NCBI GenBank assembly: GCA_002439285.1
Contig: DJTQ01000153.1
Location: 1 to 6,567 of the forward strand
DNA from: Paenibacillaceae bacterium UBA6304
Lineage (GTDB): Bacteria; Bacillota; Bacilli; Paenibacillales; Paenibacillaceae
Reading direction: 5' to 3'
Length of the DNA stretch: 6,567 bases
The position numbers were made by a program, and so were the translations under genes. Positions 1-5,474 of this stretch are shown here, piece after piece (within the stretch, counting starts at the first letter, position 1; the number at the start of each line of letters is the position of its first letter). The notes under the pieces were generated by a model. The model saw only the letters and a list, made by a program, of their open reading frames with translations. It did no database searches and was not told the origin of the DNA.

Positions 1-83
1 AGAGTCCGTATTTTTATCTAGTAAAAGCATTGAGAGAAACGTTCAAATTATGTCTCCGGAAGGAGGTAGAGATGCATGATTGA
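1..83 (+). CDS. narJ: NarJ, 3' end only (nitrate reductase assembly chaperone)
   Basis: The left edge of the window carries the tail of a gene that reads, from base 3, as about 26 codons ending in TGA at 81-83. The peptide includes the stretch PYFYLVKALRETF, which is amphipathic and looks like a helical C-terminus. NarJ is the cytoplasmic chaperone that helps insert the molybdenum cofactor into NarG and usually lies directly upstream of narI, so position is the main argument. The stop would overlap the narI start by 8 bases, implying translational coupling. A second open frame from base 2 also runs to a TGA at 77-79 (an ATGA overlap) but gives a less protein-like peptide. Too little is present to identify NarJ from sequence alone. 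Confidence 0.55.
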   Translation, partial: SPYFYLVKALRETFKLCLRKEVEMHD

Positions 84-768
84 TCAATTCATCTGGGTTA
101 TTTTCCCTTATTTATGTGTTGCCGTATTTATCGTGGGTCATATCTTCAGATACCGTTACGATCAATTTAACTGGACCGCCAAGTCCAGCGAATTTATTGA
201 GAAGAAGCAACTGATGATCGGTAGCCTGCTGTTCCATATCGGGATTATTCCCGTTGCCATGGGTCATGTCGCCGGTCTAGGAATTCCGAAAGAGTGGATG
301 AACGCGATCGGGGTCAACGAGCATTTGTACCACCTCGGTGCGGTGTACGGTGGGGGTCTGTTCGGAGTCATCACGTTTGCAGGAATGCTGATCCTGACTT
401 CGCGTCGGATTACGAAGCGGACCATCCGTAGATTAAGCTCGACATCCGACCTGATTGTGAATGCGTTATTGTTGTTCATTGTATTTATGGGTGTGTATTC
501 CACCTTTGTTACAAATGCCGTGCAACCGGAATTTGATTATCGTGAGACCATTTCCATCTGGTTCAGAAATCTGTTCCTGTTCAAGCCGGAAGCCGCTTTA
601 ATGACCGCTGTTCCGCTTAGTTTCAAAATTCACATTATTACAGGATTTCTCATTTTTGCCTTCTGGCCGTTTACGCGCTTGGTTCATGTATGGAGTGTCC
701 CCTTGAATTATGCCCGGAGAAGCTATATTCTTTATAGGAAGAATCGCGGACAATCAGCACGGCATTAA
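76..768 (+). CDS. narI: Respiratory nitrate reductase gamma subunit (cytochrome b, NarI)
   Basis: NarI anchors the NarGH catalytic dimer to the cytoplasmic face of the membrane. It oxidises menaquinol and passes electrons through two b-type haems to NarH and then to the molybdenum site of NarG. The protein has 230 residues, the usual family length, and about five hydrophobic segments. Four histidines sit where the haem ligands are expected: H54 (LFHIG), H64 (GHVAG), H186 (KIHIITGF) and H204 (RLVHVWS). These match the two ligand pairs of E. coli NarI in spacing and local sequence. The C-terminus after H204 is short and basic, as in the family. The ATG at 76 is preceded by AGGAGG at 61-66 with a 9-base spacer. 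The upstream gene end overlaps this start, so narI is clearly a downstream member of a nar operon. The next gene starts 26 bases after its stop. Confidence 0.96.
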   Translation: MIDQFIWVIFPYLCVAVFIVGHIFRYRYDQFNWTAKSSEFIEKKQLMIGSLLFHIGIIPVAMGHVAGLGIPKEWMNAIGVNEHLYHLGAVYGGGLFGVITFAGMLILTSRRITKRTIRRLSSTSDLIVNALLLFIVFMGVYSTFVTNAVQPEFDYRETISIWFRNLFLFKPEAALMTAVPLSFKIHIITGFLIFAFWPFTRLVHVWSVPLNYARRSYILYRKNRGQSARH

Positions 769-794
769 GGAGTTTAAGTTAGGGTGACATTTAA

Positions 795-1259
795 ATGATT
801 CCATCTTCCATACCATACCAGTCAAAAATAGATCAAATAAGAGAACAATTAGGCTATGACTTTGTTTCACTCGCCTTTGCTCAATCCGCTAACGACGGGT
901 TTGTTCTCACGTGGCAGTTTGCATCCGGCAACTTGAACAACCGTTATAAACGGATCGTGCTTCAGTCGGGCAGAGGAATTGCAGGTATTGTCTTTAAAAC
1001 GGGCAAACCTATGCTTGTTTCCAATGTGAAGGAGGAGTTGAGTCCTCAAGATCTGTTCAACGATTATCCCATCATCATCTCGGAACGTTTGAATAGTCTT
1101 GGGGCCATTCCTTTATATCAACTGGACCGGGTCGAAGGCGTACTGTTAGCCGGATTCCGGGAAGGCAAGACCGTCACAAGCGAGAATTTCCGGCATTTGT
1201 ACGATTCACTAAAGGGACAATTCGGAGATTTTCGGGTAAAGGAGTCGACATTCCGATGA
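795..1259 (+). CDS. nreA: NreA, GAF-domain nitrate receptor
   Basis: This is a 154-residue single-domain GAF protein. The core includes W40 (LTWQFASG), the loop GRGIAGIVFKTGKP at about 59-72, and a final strand/helix region around residues 103-140. In Staphylococcus carnosus NreA binds nitrate in its GAF pocket. Without nitrate it holds back autophosphorylation of the kinase NreB, so kinase activation needs both low oxygen and nitrate. The identification rests on the GAF-like sequence, the small size and the position directly before nreB. The aromatic W40 probably lines the nitrate pocket, but that residue equivalence is inferred from memory. The ATG at 795 follows AGGGTGA (781-787) at a good distance. 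The stop overlaps the nreB start in an ATGA at 1256-1259, which suggests coupled, roughly equal production of receptor and kinase. Confidence 0.92.
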   Translation: MIPSSIPYQSKIDQIREQLGYDFVSLAFAQSANDGFVLTWQFASGNLNNRYKRIVLQSGRGIAGIVFKTGKPMLVSNVKEELSPQDLFNDYPIIISERLNSLGAIPLYQLDRVEGVLLAGFREGKTVTSENFRHLYDSLKGQFGDFRVKESTFR

Positions 1260-2341
1260 TCCAGCCATCTGCCAAGGTTACAACCGAGTTATTGTTGAAC
1301 ATGTACGAGAAGAGTTCGGATGCGATTCTATTTTTTGATCAAGACAATGCAGTTATTGCCATGAACGAGGCGGCATCAAACATCATCGAACCTGGCATAT
1401 TGGCACAAATCGGCTCCGGCGAGTCCAACTCTTTTTGTTTTACTTGCCGGGGCTATACTAGTGATGATGAGCTGATGTCTTGTCTGAATTGCTACCTGTC
1501 CAGTTCGTCAAAAGATTTTTCTTCTTTCCAGGTATTCCTGGAGACGAAGGATCGGGGAGTCATTCCGTATTCCGCCAACTTTCAAGAGATTGAAGTGGAA
1601 TCGGGCATTCGCGTGCTTATGCTCCGTGATTTGACGAATCAATTACAGACCCAGGAGAGCCTTAATCGGAATACGATGATGAAAAGCATCATTAAAGCGC
1701 AAGAAGACGAGCGAAAACGCATTTCCCGTGAATTACATGACAGTGTTGCCCAGGAGATTCTTAGTTCGCTTGTGGATCTGCGTGTACTTAAGTATTTAAA
1801 TGTCCAGGAGGATGCGCTTCAGAAGATTCAACAAACCGAAGCCTCATTAACGCGCCTGCTCGATCAAATCCGCAATCTGTCCGTGGAGCTTCGCCCGGCA
1901 TCATTGGATGATCTGGGTCTGGAAGCGGCATTCCGTTCCCATTTTAAATGGGTCCAGAAAAATTACGGAGTCATCGTCCACTTTACGGCGGAGCTAAACG
2001 GAGTCCGGTTTAACAGTGAGATCGAAACCGTCGTTTACCGGGTTTGTCAGGAATCTTTATTAAATGCATTGAAATATGCGGACGTCGATGAAATCTCGGT
2101 GCGGTTATTTGAAACGGATGGCAATTTGGAGATGGTCGTAATTGACCAAGGAGAAGGTTTTAATGTCAATTTGCGGGACCCCAAAGGGACGGGGCTAGGT
2201 TTATACGGAATGAAAGAGCGTGCTGAACTGGTGAACGGGGAGCTTACGATTACCTCTGAAATCGGCAAGGGCACGACCGTGCATTTGCAAATTCCGACCG
2301 GGCCGGCGTCCTCAAATCGTAAATTAAAAGCGTCTGAATGA
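1256..2341 (+). CDS. nreB: NreB, oxygen-sensing Fe-S histidine kinase
   Basis: NreB is a cytoplasmic sensor kinase. Its PAS domain holds an oxygen-labile [4Fe-4S] cluster: with the cluster intact (low oxygen) the kinase autophosphorylates and passes phosphate to NreC. The 361-residue protein has no membrane helices. The PAS domain spans about residues 10-125 and carries C61, C64, C76 and C79, a CX2C-X11-CX2C pattern with the same spacing as the cluster cysteines of S. carnosus NreB. A HisKA_3 dimerisation domain follows, with [16 protein letters not shown] and the phosphoacceptor H161. The ATPase domain has the N box around N270 ([10 protein letters not shown]), the G1 box DQGEGF (297-302) and the G2 box GTGLGLYGM (311-319). 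All key residues are present, so the kinase should be active. Start at the ATG overlapping the nreA stop, with AAAGGAG at 1238-1244. Confidence 0.97.
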   Translation: MIQPSAKVTTELLLNMYEKSSDAILFFDQDNAVIAMNEAASNIIEPGILAQIGSGESNSFCFTCRGYTSDDELMSCLNCYLSSSSKDFSSFQVFLETKDRGVIPYSANFQEIEVESGIRVLMLRDLTNQLQTQESLNRNTMMKSIIKAQEDERKRISRELHDSVAQEILSSLVDLRVLKYLNVQEDALQKIQQTEASLTRLLDQIRNLSVELRPASLDDLGLEAAFRSHFKWVQKNYGVIVHFTAELNGVRFNSEIETVVYRVCQESLLNALKYADVDEISVRLFETDGNLEMVVIDQGEGFNVNLRDPKGTGLGLYGMKERAELVNGELTITSEIGKGTTVHLQIPTGPASSNRKLKASE

Positions 2342-2366
2342 ATCCAATTGGTGGGGAGGACAACAA

Positions 2367-3014
2367 GTGAAAATCGTGATCGCAGATGATCATGCGGTAG
2401 TGAGAAGCGGCTTTGCCATGATTATTAACTTTCAAGACGACATGGAAGTAGTAGCTACTGCAGCGGACGGAATAGAGGCTTATAAGATGGTTTCAAAGCA
2501 TAGGCCGGATATCCTTCTGATGGATCTAAGCATGCCTCCCGGAGAAAGTGGACTCATTGCAACCGCCAAAATTAACGAGGACTTCCCGGATACAAAAATA
2601 TTGATCCTCACGATGTATGATGATGAAGAGTATTTGTTTCATGTGCTTAAAAGTGGAGCCCGTGGTTACGTCTTGAAGAATTCACCGGACGAACAACTGG
2701 TTTCCGCCATCCGGATGGTCCATCAAGGCGGAATTTATATTCATCCTCAAATCGCCACCTCGCTCGTCCGGGAATTCATTAACAAGGATCAGCGGGTGGA
2801 TGAGAGTAATCCCTATCAGCTTCTCTCAACACGCGAAATTGAGATTCTGCCGCTGGTTGCCAAAGGCTACGGGAACAAGGAAATCGCGGAGATGCTACAC
2901 ATCTCGGTGAAGACCGTAGAGGCGCATAAAGCAAAACTGATGGACAAATTGAACTTGAAGACGAGACCCGAGCTTGTAGAATATGCACTCAAAAAAAAGC
3001 TGCTTGATTTCTAG
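2367..3014 (+). CDS. nreC: NreC, LuxR/NarL-type response regulator
   Basis: NreC is the partner regulator of NreB and in staphylococci activates the nar operon, the nitrate transporter gene and nitrite reductase genes under anaerobiosis. The protein has 215 residues. The receiver domain (about 1-120) has the acidic pair D7/D8, the phosphoacceptor D53 (LLMDLSMPP), T82 and K104, the complete set needed for phosphorelay. The LuxR-type helix-turn-helix lies at about 150-212, with STREIEIL and the recognition segment [18 protein letters not shown]. The start is a GTG at 2367, chosen because GGGGAGGA (2353-2360) sits 6 bases upstream and the receiver domain begins immediately (MKIVIADDH). The gene begins 25 bases after the nreB stop, so the two are co-transcribed. 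The candidate NreC target in this window is the repeat array at 3615-3668. Confidence 0.96.
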   Translation: MKIVIADDHAVVRSGFAMIINFQDDMEVVATAADGIEAYKMVSKHRPDILLMDLSMPPGESGLIATAKINEDFPDTKILILTMYDDEEYLFHVLKSGARGYVLKNSPDEQLVSAIRMVHQGGIYIHPQIATSLVREFINKDQRVDESNPYQLLSTREIEILPLVAKGYGNKEIAEMLHISVKTVEAHKAKLMDKLNLKTRPELVEYALKKKLLDF

Positions 3015-3035
3015 CGGAAGAGGTATCCAGCGAAC

Positions 3036-3551
3036 ATGGAAAAAGATAACCTTATCAATACAGTCCCAGCCATGCGCATTCTTGAAAATGAGCATCACTA
3101 TTTGTCACATTTAATGAATGAATGGCATTCGATCGTGCTGAACATCCAGAATGACCGGTATACCAAGGAGCAGATCGGGCCGGAATTTGCAAGGCTGCGC
3201 CAGCTTCTGACCGAATTTAAAGTCCCGTTGGCACAGCACACTTTGAAGGAAGAGACTTATTTCTTTCCTCTCTTAGGACGCCATATCGGTTACGAGCAAG
3301 GCCCGATTATGTCGATTGAGAACGAACACGAAGAAATTGTCGCCTACATCGATCACTTTCTTCATCATTCCGACGGTGAATTTTCGCGGGGACAGATGAA
3401 GCAAATTTCCCGGGATGCCGGGGAAGCCTTCGAAATTCTAACCGTACATTTCGTGAAGGAAGAATCGGTCTTGTTCCCCATGACTGCACGGGTTGTGAAG
3501 AAAGAGGAGCAGGAACAGCTGTTTAATGAACTGCACACTTTAATCGTGTAA
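3036..3551 (+). CDS. Hemerythrin (HHE) domain protein, last gene of the nar-nre operon
   Basis: This 171-residue, helical, soluble protein matches the hemerythrin/HHE cation-binding family, which binds a non-haem di-iron centre in a four-helix bundle. Likely ligands are H20 or H21 (NEHHYL), H68 and E72 (QHTLKEET), H98 (ENEHEE), and H138 and E142 (VHFVKEES); the two HX3E motifs are intact. It lacks the N-terminal domain of the Ric/ScdA/YtfE iron-sulfur repair proteins, so it is a stand-alone domain. Family members bind oxygen, sense oxygen or nitric oxide, or handle iron. A role in protecting the NreB cluster or in dealing with NO made from nitrite is inference from position. The gene starts 21 bases after nreC. 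AAGAGG at 3018-3023 is a weak, rather distant ribosome binding site (12-base spacer). A strong terminator follows its stop. Confidence 0.88.
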   Translation: MEKDNLINTVPAMRILENEHHYLSHLMNEWHSIVLNIQNDRYTKEQIGPEFARLRQLLTEFKVPLAQHTLKEETYFFPLLGRHIGYEQGPIMSIENEHEEIVAYIDHFLHHSDGEFSRGQMKQISRDAGEAFEILTVHFVKEESVLFPMTARVVKKEEQEQLFNELHTLIV

Positions 3552-3569
3552 TTGTTAGTATAGCGATTT

Positions 3570-3609
3570 AAAAAGCCTCAGATCATCATGGATGATTTGG
3601 GGCTTTTTT
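3570..3609 (+). terminator. Rho-independent terminator of the nar-nre operon
   Basis: An 18-bp stem pairs 3570-3587 (AAAAAGCCTCAGATCATC) with 3591-3608 through a 3-base loop. It has no mismatch in RNA and only two G-U pairs. The 3' arm ends in a run of six T. It begins 18 bases after the hemerythrin stop codon and separates this operon from the transporter gene. The A-run at the left end means it could also work on the opposite strand, but I see no gene there that would use it. Confidence 0.93.
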
Positions 3610-3614
3610 GTGAC

Positions 3615-3668
3615 CATAGGGAGTTCAGGAATCCGATTAGGGGAGTTCCCTATGCGGGTAAGGGAATT
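3615..3668 (+). promoter_or_regulatory. Phased G-rich repeats, candidate NreC operator
   Basis: Three similar blocks start at 3617 (TAGGGAGTTC), 3638 (TAGGGGAGTTCC) and 3659 (TAAGGGAATT). The starts are exactly 21 bp apart, about two helical turns, so bound proteins would lie on one face of the DNA. The middle block forms a palindrome TAGGG-N5-CCCTA (3638-3652), and its right arm also pairs perfectly with the first block as CATAGGGA (3615-3622) and TCCCTATG (3647-3654). From memory, staphylococcal NreC sites are GC-rich palindromes with similar half-sites; the exact spacer may differ. The array ends about 28 bp before a -10 box, a natural place for an activator. The link to NreC is inferred from motif and context. 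Confidence 0.55.
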
Positions 3669-3696
3669 GTCTGCGATACAATACGGGTGGGGAATC

Positions 3697-3702
3697 TATA
3701 AT
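3697..3702 (+). promoter_or_regulatory. -10 box of the transporter promoter
   Basis: A perfect TATAAT lies 37 bases before the transporter start codon. The expected -35 position (about 3674-3679, CGATAC) does not resemble TTGACA, and there is no TG extension before the box. A good -10 with no -35 beneath an upstream repeat array is typical of promoters that need an activator. Transcription would start near 3708-3710. The start site is inferred. Confidence 0.7.
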
Positions 3703-3726
3703 TGTGTCATTCATAAACAATGGAAA

Positions 3727-3732
3727 AGGTGA
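3727..3732 (+). promoter_or_regulatory. Ribosome binding site that selects a TTG start
   Basis: AGGTGA (within AAAAGGTGA) lies 6 bases before the TTG at 3739. The nearer ATG at 3732 opens a frame of only four codons (MSLD, stop), and the in-frame ATG at 3751 is 18 bases away, too far. The TTG is therefore the best start. The very short overlapping reading frame might slightly affect initiation. Confidence 0.7.
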
Positions 3733-3738
3733 TGTCAC

Positions 3739-5244
3739 TTGATTAAAAAAATGCAGTTACCGTTACAAACCTTGAATCTGATCGCAGGATTTGCAGTATG
3801 GGTTATCATTTCATCATTGCTGCCTTTCATGAGCGAGGATATTCATATCCCCGCCAGCCAAACGGCCATCATCACGGCGATCCCGGTGGTATTGGGCTCT
3901 GTGCTCCGGATTCCGCTCGGTTATCTCGCGAACATCATCGGCGCTCGTCTAGTCTTTTTAATCAGCTTTATTCTGCTATTGTTTCCTGTATATTATATTA
4001 GTGAAGCCAATACATCAGTCGATTTGATTATCGGGGGATTGTTCTTAGGGATCGGCGGAGCGATCTTCTCAGTAGGTGTTACTTCTTTGCCGAAGTATTT
4101 CCCGAAGGAACGTCATGGTTTGGTTAACGGGATTTATGGTTTGGGAAATATAGGGACTGCGGTAACAACTTTCTCCGCTCCCCTAATTGCAAATCACTTC
4201 GGTTGGGAGACCACGATTAAATTTTATCTGGTTCTGCTGCTCGTGTTTGCCGCATTAAACTTCTTGTGGGGAGACCGGAAAGAGCCGAAAGTAAAAACCT
4301 CGATGATCGAACAGATCAAGGGCGTTTATAAAAATGAGAAGTTGTGGCTTTTCTCGTTGCTGTATTTTATTACATTTGGTTCGTTCGTGGCGTTTACGGT
4401 ATACTTGCCTAACTTCCTCGTCACCAATTTTGAACTCACCAAAGTAGATGCAGGTATTAGAACCGCCGGATTTATCGCGTTAGCTACATTCTTACGTCCT
4501 GTAGGCGGATGGCTTGCCGACCGCTTCAATTCTTTGTTCTTGCTGGTTGGCGTGTTCTCCTTGTTCACCGTCGCAGCAATCGTATTAGCATTTTCACCGA
4601 CTATCGCGCTGTACACGGTCGGATGTCTGGCGATTGCCGTCAGTGCCGGTATCGGGAATGGCGTCATTTTTAAACTGGTGCCGCAATACTTTAATAAACA
4701 GGCCGGGATTGTCAACGGGATTGTCTCGATGATGGGTGGTCTTGGCGGATTCTTTCCTCCGCTCATGCTGTCGCTGATTCACTCCATTACAGGTCAATAT
4801 TCGATCGGATTTATGCTTCTATCCCAAGTAGCGCTGGCCAGCTTGATTCTGGTTATCTGGATGGTCTATCAGAACAAACTGAGTATTTCCGCAGAAGTGT
4901 TCAACTGTACCGGACAAGGGATTCTGGTTACCGACCAAAAGGGAACGATTATGACAATTAACCCAGCCTTCACCGCATTGACCGGATTTACGGAAGAGGA
5001 AGCGATCGGGCAGAAGCCTAGTATCTTGAGAGCGGATAAGCAACCGGGCGATTTTTATAAGACTATGTGGAAGAGCATCAAAGAAAATGGCATGTGGCAG
5101 GGCGAAATTTGGAACAAACGCAAAAATGGAGAGCTTTATCTGCAATGGCTGAACATTAGCGCGGTAAAAGATGAGACCGGTGAAGATGTCCGTTATGTAG
5201 GGGCATTTTCGGAAATACCGAACAATCAGAGAAGAAGTGGTTAA
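3739..5244 (+). CDS. NarK/NarT-type nitrate/nitrite transporter fused to a C-terminal PAS domain
   Basis: Residues 1-380 form a major facilitator transporter of the nitrate/nitrite porter family with about 12 membrane helices. The two nitrate signatures are visible: GIGGAIFSVGVTSLPKYF at about 104-121 with GLVNGIYGLGNIGTA after it, and AGIGNGVIFKLVPQYF at about 303-318 followed by GIVNGIVSMMGGLGGFFPP. R57 (LRIPLGYLAN) and R253 (LRPVGGWLADRF) fit the two substrate-binding arginines of E. coli NarK. It probably imports nitrate and/or exports nitrite; which one cannot be told. After the last helix (about 358-377) a complete PAS domain occupies about 386-492 (ILVTDQKGTI, NPAFTALTGFTEEEAIGQKP, MWQGEIWNKRKNGE). 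PAS domains sense redox state, gas or small ligands. The protein ends nine residues later with no kinase, GGDEF or other output domain. Ordinary NarK proteins end near residue 390-460 without PAS. In staphylococci narT likewise follows nreABC. Confidence 0.93.
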   Translation: MIKKMQLPLQTLNLIAGFAVWVIISSLLPFMSEDIHIPASQTAIITAIPVVLGSVLRIPLGYLANIIGARLVFLISFILLLFPVYYISEANTSVDLIIGGLFLGIGGAIFSVGVTSLPKYFPKERHGLVNGIYGLGNIGTAVTTFSAPLIANHFGWETTIKFYLVLLLVFAALNFLWGDRKEPKVKTSMIEQIKGVYKNEKLWLFSLLYFITFGSFVAFTVYLPNFLVTNFELTKVDAGIRTAGFIALATFLRPVGGWLADRFNSLFLLVGVFSLFTVAAIVLAFSPTIALYTVGCLAIAVSAGIGNGVIFKLVPQYFNKQAGIVNGIVSMMGGLGGFFPPLMLSLIHSITGQYSIGFMLLSQVALASLILVIWMVYQNKLSISAEVFNCTGQGILVTDQKGTIMTINPAFTALTGFTEEEAIGQKPSILRADKQPGDFYKTMWKSIKENGMWQGEIWNKRKNGELYLQWLNISAVKDETGEDVRYVGAFSEIPNNQRRSG

Positions 5245-5261
5245 TATATTAGATAAGTCAG

Positions 5262-5431
5262 TTTATATAAGATGAATTATCGAAATATATGTCAGGGGCA
5301 AATGCGCAAAATGTTCTTACGATCACTGTTGTTTCTGGATTTCTTGATAATATAAGAACTAATGAGGTAGAAATCCAGAAACAAAGGCGCTCCCTTGCTT
5401 GCATCATATTCTTTAATTTATCTTATATAGA
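5262..5431 (+). repeat. Nested inverted repeats upstream of moaA (long imperfect hairpin; RNA element or MITE-like)
   Basis: The 230-bp gap between the transporter and moaA contains no convincing gene. An inner perfect 15-bp inverted repeat pairs 5329-5343 (TTGTTTCTGGATTTC) with 5370-5384 around a 26-base loop. An outer repeat pairs 5264-5279 (TATATAAGATGAATTA) with 5414-5429 with one difference that would be a G-U pair in RNA; U5263-G5430 and U5262-A5431 extend it. Between them, 5294-5298 can pair with 5391-5395, GCGC 5304-5307 with GCGC 5387-5390, and AATAT 5284-5288 with 5406-5410. All pairings are nested, so about 170 bases could fold as one rod. No T-run follows, so it is not a plain terminator. 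Options are a leader or riboswitch for moaA, a miniature transposable element, or an mRNA processing/stability structure. Confidence 0.7.
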
Positions 5432-5460
5432 ACGGATAGGGGTAGGGACCACGCAAGCGA

Positions 5461-5465
5461 AAGGA
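5461..5465 (+). promoter_or_regulatory. Ribosome binding site of moaA
   Basis: AAGGA, within GAAAGGAA, lies 9 bases before the ATG at 5475. The open frame continues upstream to an ATG at 5289, but that start has no purine-rich site near it and lies inside the inverted-repeat region. This site therefore decides the start. Confidence 0.8.
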
Positions 5466-5474
5466 ACATATATC

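Noticed and set aside
2343..2350. Palindrome CCAATTGG between nreB and nreC
   Set aside because: Only 8 bp, inside a 25-base gap of a co-transcribed pair, with no promoter nearby; likely chance.
4326..4766. 146-codon open frame opposite the transporter gene
   Set aside because: It is antisense to conserved membrane helices and its composition is that expected from the complement of the real gene.
5329..5384. The inner 15-bp inverted repeat as a transcription terminator for the transporter gene
   Set aside because: The loop is 26 bases and the sequence after the 3' arm (AGGCGCTCCC) has no T-run.
5439..5460. Partial resemblance to the T-box conserved sequence (GGGTAGGGACCACG against AGGGTGGNACCGCG)
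   Set aside because: Spacing is wrong by one base, no terminator follows, the moaA start is too close, and moaA is not a T-box-type gene.
5245..5474. Remnant of a GGDEF or kinase output domain after the PAS domain
   Set aside because: I read the forward frames after the stop codon and found no recognisable output-domain motif, so the PAS protein does not look recently frameshifted.
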